Shown here in pieces: positions 1-11,159 of a DNA stretch of 64,000 nt. The notes beneath the pieces were generated by a model, which saw only the letters and a program-made list of their open reading frames with translations, made no database searches and had not been told where the DNA came from. The stretch comes from Eucommia ulmoides. Lineage: Eukaryota > Streptophyta > Magnoliopsida > Garryales > Eucommiaceae. Both the position numbers and the translations under genes were made by a program. The stretch is taken from the NCBI GenBank assembly GCA_016647705.1, contig CM028329.1, positions 17,045,410 to 17,109,409 of the forward strand, given 5' to 3'. The number at the start of each line of letters is the position of its first letter. Position 1 is the stretch's first letter.

Positions 1-2365
1 CTAGAGAGAATTTCTTTTGATAATCCATTTTTGAGAGTCTGGACTTTGTTTGACTTGATGGAAGTCGATTGGATCATCTTCCATTATCTTTATATCAAAC
101 TTATGTTCTTGGAGAATGATGATATAATCATTCGAAATTGCACTTCTCCTCTCCCTAGTAGATCTCCTTAATGACACTTCTTGAGGTTGTTGAGTTTGTT
201 CTATAGGTTGTATTTGAGAAAGAATCTCATTGTTATCTTAGTCTAAAACAATGTTAGGAATTGGAGCCTGAACACTGTTATCTAGAGCCGGAACTCTGTC
301 TTGAACAATAATAGGTATAGAGACCTAATCATCGTCAATAACAGATTCCCCTTCGAAGAAAATTGTGTCTTGAACAGTAATAGGTACAGAGACCTGATCA
401 CCGTCAATAGCAAATTCTTCTTCAAAGATAACATTCCTTATGTTTTCCTTCCCTCTCAAACTCAACACCCTCTAAGAATCTCACATTTCCCGTCTCGAAA
501 AATGTATAATTTGAGGAAAAAAGAACTTAAATCCTCTTGACCATTCAGTGTAACCAACAAAGCAATACCTAATTGTTCTTAAGTCTAGTTTTCTTTTATT
601 TGTCCTACAAAGTTTTGCCTCAGCTGGACAACCCCAAATGTGTAAATGCCTTATGCTAGGGTTTATGCCTAACCACAATTCTTAAGGGGTTTTAGCTACC
701 GCTTTACTTGGTACCCTGTTCAGGATATATGCTATAGTCTTAAGCGTTTCTCCCCAGAGTGATTCTGGTAAAGTAGAATGAATTATCAAACTTCTTACCA
801 TGTCCTTAAGCATTCTATTTCGTTTCTTAGCAACACGGTTCATGCCAGGTTTGCCCAGCATGATGTACTGTGGGACGATTTTGCATTCCTCTAGGAATTT
901 AGCAAAGGGTCCTGGACATTGTTTTCCTGATCCGTCAAATCTTCCATAGTATTCACCACCACGGTCTAATTTGACAACCTTAATTTTCTTTCCAAGTTAA
1001 AGTTCAACTTCAGCTTTGAAAGACTTAAATATGTCCAAGGATTGAGACTTCTCATAAATTAAATATAGGTACCCAAAATGAGAGTAGTCGTCTATGAATG
1101 TAATAAAATACTGTTGCCCATTCCAAGATGCAGTAGGGAATGGTTCATAGTATGTATTAATTCTAAGACACCGAAACTCATATTGTCACCCAATTTCCCT
1201 ATGTTTGTCTGTTTCCCCTTTATACATTCAATACAAATTCTGAAATTTGTTTAATCAATTGGGATCAAGAATTCTATAAAAAACAAGCCTCTCTATTCTC
1301 TGTTTAGTGATATGTCTTAGACGCTTGTGCCAAAGTATGACGGAATTCTCATTAGCTAATATGCGTTTTGTACAACAAGTAGTTGTCTGCAAGGTTTCAT
1401 TATGTGAAGTAATAGTATCCAATAGCTATAGATTATCAATTAAAGAACCAGTTGCAATAATATTTGAATCACGAAAGAGACTGAGGTTATTATTTCCCAA
1501 TGAACAAGAAAAACTAATTTTTTACAAAGTAGAAATAGAAACCAAATATTGTCTAAATGGCAGTACAACACATGTCTATTTCATATCAAAAAAGTAACCA
1601 GTCTTTAAAGATAATATAAAAGTCCCTATTGCCTCAACAACAACTATTTCGTCATTGTCCACATAGATACATCTTTCAGCATCAATTGGCTGTCGGCTCC
1701 ACAGGCAACCCTGCATAGACACACTTACATGAGTAGTAGCACCAGAATCTACCCACCATGTGTGACTAGGTACAAAAGCTAAATTAACCTCAGAACAAAT
1801 TAGAGTGAGGAGTATACTCTTATTTGCACGCCATGCGACTTACTTAAAATACTCATTTTTCATATGTCCAGCTTTCTTGCAGAAGAAATAGGTAAATTCT
1901 AGATCCTGATTCTTTTGCAATTAGGACTGTCATATTTCAACTGCAGCTTCCTGACCTTTATCTCTTTGTCGTTTCTTACTCCTTAGAGATAGTGGCTAAG
2001 TGATCATTTTCTATCATTTCTCGCTTATTTTTTTTTCTTCTTACACACAGTCAGATATGAACTCATTAAGAGTTTATTTATCATTTCGAGTATTATCACT
2101 CACCACAAACTGACTGTATTGTGCAGGAAGAAAAATGAGTACTAAATGCTCGAGTTAGTCCTTAGACAACTCTAACTTTAGTGCCTTTAGTTTCGAAGCG
2201 ACATTGGACATTTCCATAATTTACTCTTTTACGTTCCATTTTCTTTTATACTTTATCGATACAATATTAGCTAAAAGCGTACTTGTTTCTGCATTTTCGT
2301 TCTATACAAAATGTTTTTTAATTTCCTTAGGGAACGTCTCGACAGTTACCTCATCGTATATACCA
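1..2365 (-). mobile_element. Ty1/copia retrotransposon remnant (gag to integrase)
   Basis: Read on the minus strand this is the first half of a Ty1/copia gag-pol. A gag block near 2,160-2,220 matches the common plant copia motif KLKALKLELSE. A CCHC-like knuckle (FCKKAGHMKNE) lies near 1,855-1,895. The integrase motif [14 protein letters not shown] lies near 917-972, and the late integrase motif PSIRHLHIWGCPAEAKL near 600-662. No LTR, RT or RNase H part is inside the window, so the element continues to the left or is truncated. Its right edge meets the caulimovirid fossil at about 2,366. It is clearly broken at many places and looks old. Short open frames on both strands here are by-products of this decayed polyprotein. 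Confidence 0.85.
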
Positions 2366-2496
2366 CTCCATTGTTTCAACAGCACTTAAGGGTATCTCGA
2401 TTGAGATCTCTGGAATCTCTTCAGTTTTCATGACCTTCCCTGGAGAGAAAGTCAGCAAGAATATTTTGTTTACCACTTCGATGAATAACATCAAAA
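2366..2496 (-). repeat. Left arm of a 131-bp identical inverted repeat in the pararetrovirus
   Basis: The reverse complement of this stretch is identical by eye to 4,333-4,463, the end of the RNase H part and the start of the next viral gene. The similarity stops abruptly on both sides. It therefore marks a second, inverted copy of the same viral segment joined head to head. Confidence 0.9.
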
Positions 2497-2651
2497 CGGC
2501 ATTTTTATCCCAGAATTGTCCCAAAAATTCTTTTCTAATAGCATTCTCAAATCTTCCTATTACTTTAGCAACATCACCTTCTTCACTTGCAGCATCAAGA
2601 TTCGCAGTAAAAACTCTAGTTCTTATTTTATTTTTAAGAGCAATTCCTAAA

Positions 2652-3026
2652 TTAGGTCATTGGTATCCATTTTGAAAACGGATCTTCAGTAATTTCTTCT
2701 TGGTTAAGAGCATTTTTGAATATAATTATGGTATATAGAGATTTTACCCACTTACTAATTATTTCTTCCATAAGAGAGAAGTTTCCCATATAATTATCTA
2801 AATTCAAATAAATTCCATTTTCTAAAATACTTTCTATTTTAGGTAATTCAAATTTTTGTCTAAGCAATTCCCTTTTGGCACTTGCTATTCCTTTTCTAGA
2901 ATTTCTAAATGCAGGGTTTGAGTTAGTATTTTCAGGAAATGTTTCGTTTACAGAAGGAGGTGTAAAGAGAGAAGGGTCATTTATAAAGTCTGTTACTCTT
3001 CTGTGGTGATGTCTATCTCTGTGCAA
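2652..3026 (-). pseudogene. Pararetroviral fragment of uncertain product (capsid or movement region?)
   Basis: An open minus-strand fragment of about 124 residues lies inside the caulimovirid fossil. It carries a basic start (RDRHHHRR), a stretch NPAFRNSRKG and a hydrophobic segment ISKWVKSLYTIIIF. I cannot assign it with certainty. Its place next to the polymerase segment and its composition would fit the structural (movement or capsid) part of a caulimovirid polyprotein. It lies in inverted orientation relative to the polymerase. A product unrelated to those two is possible. Confidence 0.4.
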
Positions 3027-4408
3027 ATGATATTTTTGAAAAGCTTACAAAGAATTTTGGTGAAAATCCGACTGCTTTATGGGAAATAGATAAAACATAC
3101 GCTGTTATAGAATTAACAAATCCTGATGATATAATCCGAGTAAGACCAATGAGATATTCTGAGATTGATATCAAAGAATTTGATGAACAAATCCAGGAAT
3201 TGCTAAACTTAAAATTAATACAAGAAAGTAAAAGTCCCTACTCTAGTCCTGCCTTCATAGTTAGAAACCATTCTGAAATTAAACGAGGAAAATCCAGAAT
3301 GGTGGTTAACTATAAAAAGCTCAACGAAAAATCTAAATTTGATGGATATTTCCTACCTCATAAAGAAAGTTTAATCAACAGAACCAAAGGGAAAAAGATT
3401 TTTTCAAAATTTGACTGTAAAAGTGGATTTTGGCAAATAAAACTAACAAAAGAATCTGTTCCGCTAACTGCTTTCAGTACACCTAATGGTCATTATGAAT
3501 GGCTAGTTATGCCATTTGGATTAAAAAATGCTCCTCAAATATTCCAAAAAAGGATGGATAAAGTATTTGGAAAAATATCTGATTTCTGTATTGTATACGT
3601 TGATGATATACTTATATTCTCAGAAAATGAAAAAGATCATTTAAAACATCTTAATATTTTCGCAGACCGATGCCAAGAACGAGGAATTTTGTTATCTAAA
3701 AAGAAAGCTAAAATAGGAAAAAATAAAATAGAATTTTTAGGACTAATAATTGACGCCACAGGAATTGAAATGCAACCCCATATCTGTGAAAAGATTACTG
3801 CTTTCCCCGATATTCTGGAAGATAAAAAACAGGTTCAAAGATTTTTAGGTGTATTAAATTATGCTGAAACATTTATTGAAGGATTAGCAAAGCATAGACA
3901 ACCTTTTCAAAGACTACTTAAAAAAGGTGTTAAATTTGAATGGACACAAGAACTTTCAAACAAAATAAAAGAAATTAAAAATCTTACTGCTTATTTACCA
4001 AGATTAACTTTACCATCTGATGAAGATGACCTGATTCTTGAAACTGATGCATCCAATGCCTATTGGGGTGCTATTTTGAAAACTACTACTGGAAAAATTT
4101 GTAGATATACCAGTGGAACATTTACTGATACACAACAACGCTACCATAGTAATCTAAAAGAATTGCTTGCTATAAAAAAGGGAATAGAAAAGTTTAGATA
4201 TTTTCTTATTCCAAAAAGGTTCACAGTTGTTACTGATAATACTCAAGTTAAATGATTTATATTTAATAAATTACCAACTAGTCCTGAATATAATAAAATG
4301 AATGGGTGGCAAACTTTTTTCCAACACTATAATTTTGATGTTATTCATCGAAGTGGTAAACAAAATATTCTTGCTGACTTTCTCTCCAGGGAAGGTCATG
4401 AAAACTGA
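3027..4408 (+). pseudogene. Caulimovirid reverse transcriptase-RNase H region
   Basis: This is the polymerase part of the pararetrovirus. It contains the caulimovirid RT signatures MVVNYKKLNEK, FSKFDCKSGFWQIK and MPFGLKNAPQIFQKRM, and the catalytic YVDD box at 3,596-3,607. The RT connection (IEFLGLIID) and the RNase H start (LILETDASNAYWG) follow. Coding similarity begins near 3,027, before the first methionine of the longest open stretch, so the fragment is cut at its left end by the inversion joint. In the living virus this enzyme copies the pregenomic RNA into DNA from the tRNA-Met primer found at 6,062. The match is closer to caulimovirids than to Ty3/gypsy elements. Confidence 0.9.
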
Positions 4409-4463
4409 AGAGATTCCAGAGATCTCAATCGAGATACCCTTAAGTGCTGTTGAAACAATGGAG
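4333..4463 (+). repeat. Right arm of the inverted repeat in the pararetrovirus
   Basis: Partner of 2,366-2,496. It covers the C-terminal end of the RNase H region and the first codons of the following viroplasmin-like gene. Confidence 0.9.
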
Positions 4464-5678
4464 AAATATTGTTCGCAAGGACATTATTTTCTCAGTGCTG
4501 TTGAAGAACTAATCCATTTGCATAAGAGCAAAAGTGCTAAAAAGAAAAAAGAGACGGAAGGCCAAGCCTCCAGTGCTTCAAAAAATGATGATAAAAAGAA
4601 TGACTGTTCGTCCAGTGCTCCAAAAACTGATGACTCGTCCAATGCTCGAAAACCCACTGACTCTAAAAACCCAATAAGCCAAGTTATTGATAACCTGCAA
4701 AAGGTTACCCTTATCCGCTCTCCAAATCAATATATTGACCAAATGAAAAAAGCTTAGGAAACCCTTACGGTTCCTAGCTCTCCTGTTCAAAAATTTGTTC
4801 CTTTTATAAAACCTCCATCAAATCCTGTTGTCCCGGAGAAAAGATTTGCTGAAGTTGCTTCTTCTTCTTCTAAAGCCAAAAGTAACATGCTCAAATGTTT
4901 AAATGAGAATTTTTATCAAAATTACATTGACAACCTCAAAATTGCTTATAAAATCCGAGTAACTGAGGATTCTGCTATCTATCCATTTCATGAAGGAAAA
5001 TATCCTAGAATGGCCTGCTTACCCGAAACTCCTGCTAACGAAATAGAAAACATGTTTGAATTCGGATATTTAGATTTTGTTATCTCGGACCCAAAGACTA
5101 GTGCTGAAAAAGGATTGCCAAAGAGGGTGCAAGAAGCCATCAAAAGCTTCCGTGAACAAAGAAATCAGCATACTATTCTGATAAAATGTTTTAGTGCTGC
5201 CCCCGAAAAAGGACATGATGCTTATCATATAGTCCAGCTATCAAAAAATCGTGCTAATCTGATACCCGAATATAACCCTAATCAAGTGTTTAAAGAAGCA
5301 CCTGAACTCCTTGAAGATGGACAACTCGAACATTTTATTGCTACAAAGAGAGCCTTAGGGTTTTATGTCCTGGAAAAGAAACTAAAGAAATTCATCGAAT
5401 GGGATAAAGGATATGTTTACCCGATGAGTACTGATAATCTTTTAATATTAACTACTGAGTGTAGTCAATTCTATGGTGCTGCAAAAGCCTCTGCTATAAA
5501 ATGGATGGAAATGATACAAACGGTAAAGTTCTCAGCAAGCCCTACTGTTAAAAAATTAACTTGCCAAATGCTCAAACATCCAGAAGGAACTTGTGACTAC
5601 TGCAAAGAAACTGTTGAAAAGAAGATAGCTTGGGCTGACATCAATGGTGAAAGCGATGAAGAAGTGCTAGTACTGTAG
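4398..5678 (+). pseudogene. Viroplasmin/transactivator-like viral gene region
   Basis: This viral region starts at an ATG that overlaps the end of the polymerase, with a Ser/Lys/Asp-rich low-complexity part near 4,520-4,680. A well-preserved block of about 260 residues follows at 4,887-5,678. It is rich in charged residues and contains ILIKCFSAAPEKGHDAYHIV, and has a Cys/His-rich tail (HPEGTCDYCKE). Its position directly after RT-RNase H and before the promoter is that of the inclusion-body/transactivator gene in TAV-bearing caulimovirids, where the protein forms viral factories and allows reinitiation of translation. The assignment rests mainly on gene order; I did not recognise a decisive motif. 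Confidence 0.55.
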
Positions 5679-6061
5679 AACGTCTCAATGTAGACAACCG
5701 TGAAATTATGTGATGTCATAAAAGAATCTGACCAGACAAAAAGAGACTGCATGATGGAAGCTGTTCATTCACAAAAAGGGTCACTATGCTTGTCCAAAAG
5801 CGTCGGCGCCGCTGTTCCGACACTATGCTGCTACTGTGCTGAAACTGTTCACTCACATGAAGTATTACTGTTTTTGTTTCTTTTTATTTGAAACTGTTTA
5901 CTTTTTGAAAAAGAGAAAAACCCGTGATGACTTTCACCTTTATTGGGTCGGAAGAATTTTATGTATAAATAAGGGTTCAGACTCTTGAAGGAGGCAGAAT
6001 TTTACTTCTCTTGGCTATACTGTTGAAAGTGATTCCGCTGTCGGCTCCTCTGACCCCCTAG
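5679..6061 (+). promoter_or_regulatory. Pararetroviral intergenic region with pregenomic promoter
   Basis: This is the non-coding stretch between the viroplasmin-like gene and the primer site. It holds a good TATA box (TATAAATAAG, 5,964-5,973) about 90 bp upstream of the primer site. A motif resembling CTGTTCATTCACA occurs twice upstream (near 5,760 and 5,848). The layout agrees with the caulimovirid promoter that makes the full-length RNA. Activity today is unknown. Confidence 0.6.
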
Positions 6062-6073
6062 TGGTATCAGAGC
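6062..6073 (+). other. Caulimovirid tRNA-Met primer binding site
   Basis: TGGTATCAGAGC is complementary to the 3' end of plant initiator tRNA-Met. It is the conventional zero point of caulimovirid genomes. Here it follows the intergenic promoter and precedes the first gene, as expected. Confidence 0.88.
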
Positions 6074-6115
6074 CCGTTGATACTCATAATAAAACTTATT
6101 GTTTAGATTAGTTAT

Positions 6116-6605
6116 ATGACAAAACTAAGAACATTAAATGCAATGCAAAAAACTCAAGAAGAACTTTTAAATCTAAGCTTAGGAGAAAGACTTGATTATT
6201 ATAAGGACCTTTCTAAAATTGCTAATGTTGAACTAGGAATAATAAGTTTAATTAATAAAAAGAAATACTGTAACTTAGAAGATATGGAAGAATTATTTGA
6301 AGAAGTTATAAATGATGAAAAATTTGATAAAAAGCCTAATAGTATTGGATTACCAAAATATCGCGATGTATATTTGCCAGAATCATCTCTGTTTGGATAT
6401 CATGCTATAAATTGGCTACAAGTTTATAAACAAGAAACCAGTGAAAAGCTCTCTTTAATAAACTATGCTTTATTAAACGATTTCTCATACAATTAATTAA
6501 CCAAGCAAGAAATAATAGCAATAGACTCAATTAAGAATATGCTTGGAACACTTTTACTAAGAAAATATAAAAATCTGATTATGATAAATATGAATAGCAC
6601 AGAAA
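6116..6605 (+). pseudogene. First-gene fragment of the pararetrovirus
   Basis: Coding sequence starts 42 bp after the primer site, with a well-preserved N-terminal part to about 6,496 (126 residues, charged, Leu-rich, with EELLNLSLGERLDYYKDLSK). It probably continues as decayed sequence to about 6,605. Caulimovirids place a small protein or the movement protein first; no movement-protein motif was seen, so the product is unassigned. It ends where a family E terminal repeat begins. Confidence 0.6.
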
Positions 6606-8076
6606 TAAGTATATGATCAGATTTTCACCAAAAATCATTTTAAAATATTTTTATGCGATTTAAAGTTAAGAAAACGATTTTATCAAGATCTTATCAACCA
6701 AGCAAACATAGAAAACTAAATATGCTGTAAAGATTAATAGCTTGGAAAGATATCGCCCGGATAACACCAAATAATTATAGATTGGAACGCTAGACAGCTC
6801 AACTCGGTGACGCTTACACAATCAGCGCTTTAACTTAAGAACTCCTCAATAATTAATCTCACAATTTGATCCCTCAAAATAATATCAGAATGATTACTCT
6901 TATAAAAATTTATGAACTGAATAGTTCTTGATATCATCACTTTATTATGTAAAATCCACAGGTATATATAGGAAATTGAAACAAACCCTCCAACAACTAG
7001 TTTTTAAATGATAAGTACCTAAAAAGCACCTATAGACCCCATATATCATTATATTTTATTTTAGGTATAATTGACTTAATCATAACTTTCAAAACATTCA
7101 AATTAGTCCCTCAAATATTTCTCAAACTCAAATCGATAGGATATAAAGAATTATATGAACCAATTTGAGAAATTACCAAAATATATGGACCATATCTATA
7201 GAGATGACAAAATATCAATGATATATTTTTAATACTATCATATCCCTAAAATTTCTCTCATATCTCAACCATAAACGGCTAATAACGGCTATTGTTTTAT
7301 CAAAATTCTAGAAATCCTCTAAACCTGAAACAGATTCATCAATCGACCGACCAATGCCCATAAATCGACCGCCCTATTGAGGTTGTAGCCTAAGCCAAAC
7401 GTTTCTCGCTCATCGGTCGACCGCCCACACTTCATCTGTCGACCGAATGATTCAGAATGTTTTACAAGTTGACCTATCTGTCGACTTAAAGATTCAAAGA
7501 GTTCATTCTTTGGCCACAGGTCGACCTACCTATCGACCAAATGATTTAGGGACTATATCTAATTTTCATAAGTCGACTTATCTGTCGACTAGACCATGCA
7601 AAGCTCTTTCCTTAATTTTGTTTTAAATAATTTTCTTTAGCGTTTTCGCCCCTTTAACCGATTTATTTTCTCGGTTAGCTCCACTAACTACTTAAATTCA
7701 ATTTTAATCAATTATCTTTATTTATTTTTCAATTACACATAGAAGCAAATAATTTCACTAATTAGGATCCTATCAAAACACACATAAACATAAAATCATT
7801 TTCGTGTCGTGTATGATCCTAATCGGGATATATTAAGAGTAAAAATAGATTAGAGTTGTTTTCACCTAAATTTTTCAGAATTTTCAATCTCTTAGTATCA
7901 ATCTCTGCATCATTCACAATTTTTTCATGATGTTATCATCCCAGCATTGTCTCTGCATATTTTACAATTACTTCATGATATTGTCTGGAACTCTTTAAAC
8001 TGAAACATTCAATAAACATATTAGTTCCATAAAAAACATCAACATTTAATTGTTCATCAAAATCTTATGATCAACA
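6606..8076 (+). repeat. Family E terminal-repeat fragment (5' part missing)
   Basis: This matches the right two thirds of the long repeats at 29,736-31,851 and 46,876-48,928. It contains the GTCGACCG-rich block (7,330-7,600) and the conserved outer end that finishes in TGATCAACA. The left part is missing where it meets the pararetrovirus. No coding potential. Confidence 0.75.
7325..7600. repeat. GTCGACCG-rich degenerate minisatellite inside an E repeat
   Basis: Degenerate units of about 60-70 bp each carry CGGTCGACC or GTCGACTG-type motifs, spaced by an AT-rich linker such as GATTCAGAGAG. The same block recurs at 31,195-31,430 and 48,280-48,540, and in weaker form at 14,560-14,800, 24,040-24,260, 27,560-27,720 and 45,600-45,720. 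Confidence 0.7.
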
Positions 8077-8539
8077 ATACGGAGTACTCTTAATTCATAA
8101 TTTGATTTCAAAATGTTGGGAGTTAGAATTTCTGAGAACCCTTATTAAAGTCTATACCTCCCAATATCCTCCATCCGAACTATCCACTTATATTTTTCAA
8201 TTTGTTTTTTTTTTTTTAATTCATTTGTTAGAATAGAGAAAGATGTTTCTTGTGCCTCAGAAATTGAAATCTTCGAGTGGAAGCACTAAGGACCCTTTCG
8301 ATTAATACAACTTACCAATAGTAAATTAAGTAAACCTTGATGAGTGTCGTATTAGTCGTGGACCATAAGATAAATTATTGAAAGGACCAGTTTAAAAGAT
8401 GTTTAGTCTTCTATATAAATTATCAAATTATATTCTTGTAGTAAATTTTAAAAAAAAAATATTGATGAAAATGAACAATTTTATGATATTAAATGGATCA
8501 AGAAAAAGTTTAAAAGTGGAAAATAATTTTTATTATCTT
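8077..8539. other. Unassigned AT-rich stretch
   Basis: No gene, repeat unit or element end was recognised. The short open frame at 8,399-8,617 is AT-rich and has no known motif. Confidence 0.5.
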
Positions 8540-10241
8540 GCTATGCCATTATTGTTTCGTCAGGTGGGCATATCTTGCATGTTGTTGTTGGTCCTTACCG
8601 GAGGGCATGTCTTGTAGGATATTGTGTTGTGGCTTGTCAAGAGGACAAGTCCTACAGGTAGTTGATATATATTGTTGTTGTTGACGATGATTATTAGTAT
8701 GATATGGTGGTTTTTACCGCGTATTTTTTATTATCTATATGGTGGGGTTGAATATGGTATTGATTATTAATATGGTGGAGTTGAATATGACATTGAAAAT
8801 ATAATGTGATGGAGTTGAATATGGAATTGATGATGAATATGTTGTTAGACCTGTTAGGAGGGCAAGTTTTGCAGGTGATAAAAATATGTTACTGATTTGA
8901 CAGGTGAAGTTGAATATGGAATTGAGTATTGATATGTTGTGTTGAGACCTGTTAGGAGGATAAGTTTTGCAGGTAGTTGATATGATAACTCTCGATCGTG
9001 AGGTAAAACGATCCTATGTATAGCAAGGAAGTATGGTATTTTATTATATAAAAGTGAGTTGATTTATTGATTTAAATTTGATTGTTCTATAATATTTGCG
9101 GAATTTTGAGATTTCCCATCGCGGTAATATTTGTTGAAAATGTGTTTTGATAAAAAAAAAATACTTGATTCATAAATTATTTTTGTATTATGAAGACAGT
9201 ACACCAATAAGATATTCGGATAGATATTGGTCCATTACTAGCGATAAGTAGAGTCAGAGTGTGTGGTAATTGTTGAGATTTTTGGAAGATTTTATATAAT
9301 AGTTTCATATACATTTTATGTTAATTTTTACTTTGAGCTTAAATGATATTTTAGGAATTCAAGTGGGTATTTTTTATATAATATTTTTATATACATGTTA
9401 CACGAGTGTTGAACTTTTGAATTGTATTTACGTGTTTAAAATGTATTTATGTTGTTGACACGTATTTATCTGTTTTGGGATGTATTTATGTGGTTGAGAC
9501 ATATTTATGCATTTCCAAACGTATTTTTGTGTTTTCAGACGCATTTCAGAAAATCCGTTCTTTAAAGTTTGGGTTGTGTTGATATTTTAAAAAAAAGTTT
9601 ACGAGATTATGAAATTAAATTGAGGTTTTAATGTGGATATTGGGGGTGATTATTTTTAATCTCCCGGGATAGTCCACGAGAAATTTGGGCAATCTACTGA
9701 TTATGATATTTGTTGCGAATATGTAAGCTTGAATGTTGGATAGAATTGATCAATGTTGGTCATGGGAAATGGCAGTGGGCTTGAAAAATCATGCCGACTA
9801 AGAAAATTATTAAGGTCGTTGACTTATTGGAATTGAGATAGACCCAATCCAAGTGTAACTATCTTGATATTTTAAAAATATATTTGTTGATTGTATATAG
9901 AAATATATATTTATTGCTATTTTTATCAGGGTGCGCAGCGGAAGTGTTTAGAAATATAAGATTCTTTAATAATTGATTATATGTATTATGAGTTACTGAC
10001 CAAAGTGCACCATGTTGAGTTATATTGAATAAAGTATGGGCTAGCGCAAATGCGGAAGTGACGATATATAGTATGAATTTTCGTGGGATATGGATTGGTG
10101 GTGAATTTTAGCTACAAGACCTTATATAGAGAGCAAGTGTTTTAGAATCGAGTGTGACTAACATGACCATGCAGTGCGATTCTGAATTATGATTGTTTTA
10201 AACGAAATTTCGACGATGAAATTTATTTAAGGGGGGTAGAT
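8540..10241 (+). mobile_element. Family G (gypsy-like, non-coding) internal region
   Basis: This is the internal part of a gypsy-like element with no recognisable gag or pol. It is similar to the reverse complement of 32,383-33,960. It carries repeated short blocks of the type GACAAGTCCTACAGG and ends in a textbook polypurine tract (TTTAAGGGGGGTAGAT, 10,226-10,241) directly before an LTR. The left end is not defined. The lack of coding similarity over 1.7 kb suggests a non-autonomous family (LARD-like), a decayed internal region, or both. Confidence 0.65.
9420..9550. repeat. Short tandem repeat, about 20 bp units
   Basis: About six imperfect units of the form CGTATTTATGTGTTTTGAGA run in series inside the G internal region. 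Confidence 0.6.
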
Positions 10242-10777
10242 TGTAACATCCCAAGAAATTCATATTTTTGAAAATATTATTTTTATATAAGTTTAATATT
10301 TTTGGGATTGTTTTGTAAATTTATGGTATAAATAATATTTGATAATTTCTGGAGGTTAAATTTTAAATTTTAAATTGACTTTTAAATGTTTTGGGACCAT
10401 TGTGTTATTTAAGATATATTTTTAAGAGTTTTGGAATATAATTAATATTTTATTTTTATTTTAAGGGGGTATTTATATAAATAATAAAAAAAATGAAGAC
10501 AACACACATTTTTTTATTATTTACATAAATACCCCCTTAAAATAAAAAAATAATAATTATATTCCAAAACTCTTAAATATATATATATATATATATATAT
10601 ATTAAGAAAAGTTACAGTACCTTGCATGTTTCAGTTTGGATTTCAGACAGAATTCTAACTCTTTTAATATTTGTATTTAATCTTTCTCTCTTTCTCTATC
10701 TCTCGATTGATTATGTGATCCATGCTAAAGTTGTTATTAAATTTTAATTGTTAGTTTTCATGAAATATTTAGGATAT
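10242..10777 (+). repeat. Family G LTR, first copy (incomplete)
   Basis: It starts TGTAACATCCC directly after the polypurine tract. It is cut short at 10,777, where a second LTR begins. It contains a near-perfect palindrome (10,421-10,577). Confidence 0.75.
10421..10577. repeat. Long palindrome (hairpin) in a G LTR
   Basis: Two arms of about 70-75 bp, close to perfect complements, flank a centre of about 15 bases containing GAAGACAACAC. The other G LTRs (10,930-11,060; 38,500-38,610) have only one arm, so this copy gained an inverted duplicate. Its RNA would fold into a long stem. Confidence 0.85.
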
Positions 10778-11102
10778 TGTAACACCACAAGAAATTCATA
10801 TTTTTGAAAATATTATTTTTATATAAGTTTAATATTTTTGGGATTGTTTTGTAAATTTATAGTTTAAATAATATTTAATAATTTTTGGAGTTAAATTTTA
10901 AATTGACTTTTAAAAATTTTGGGATAATTGTGTTTTTTGAAATATACTTTTAAGAGTTTTGTGATATAATTAATATTTTTTTATTTTAAGGGAGTATTTG
11001 TGTAAATAATAAAAAATAAATAAAAATATGTGTTGTCTTCATATAAGACATCACATAATAGTAAACTTATATATGCATATATGATTAACACGTGTAGATG
11101 GT

Positions 11103-11159
<57 letters not shown>

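Larger units (their letters stand above)
2366..6605. mobile_element. Endogenous pararetrovirus (Caulimoviridae), rearranged fossil
   Basis: This is an integrated copy of a plant pararetrovirus. The plus-strand part holds, in order, reverse transcriptase-RNase H, a viroplasmin/transactivator-like gene, an intergenic promoter with TATA box, a tRNA-Met primer site, and the first genes after the primer site. That order is the expected one for a circular caulimovirid genome opened upstream of the polymerase. A further viral piece (2,366-3,026) lies on the minus strand. It shares a 131-bp identical inverted arm with the plus-strand part, so the insert is a head-to-head rearrangement. A complete movement and capsid region was not recognised. 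A transactivator-like gene after the polymerase points to the caulimo-, soymo-, cavemo- or solendovirus side of the family rather than badna- or petuviruses; the genus is inferred. It is broken, with a few rearrangement joints and a handful of smaller lesions, and looks fairly young. Confidence 0.88.

Noticed and set aside
3027-4408. Assignment of the RT region to a Ty3/gypsy element
   Set aside because: RT wording (KLNEKSKFDGYFLPHKESL), the viroplasmin-like gene, lack of LTRs and of integrase, and the primer site layout all favour Caulimoviridae.
7325-7600. Regularly spaced GTCGACCG motifs as a possible CRISPR-like or operator array
   Set aside because: Units are degenerate, spacers are themselves similar, and the block belongs to a eukaryotic mobile-element repeat.
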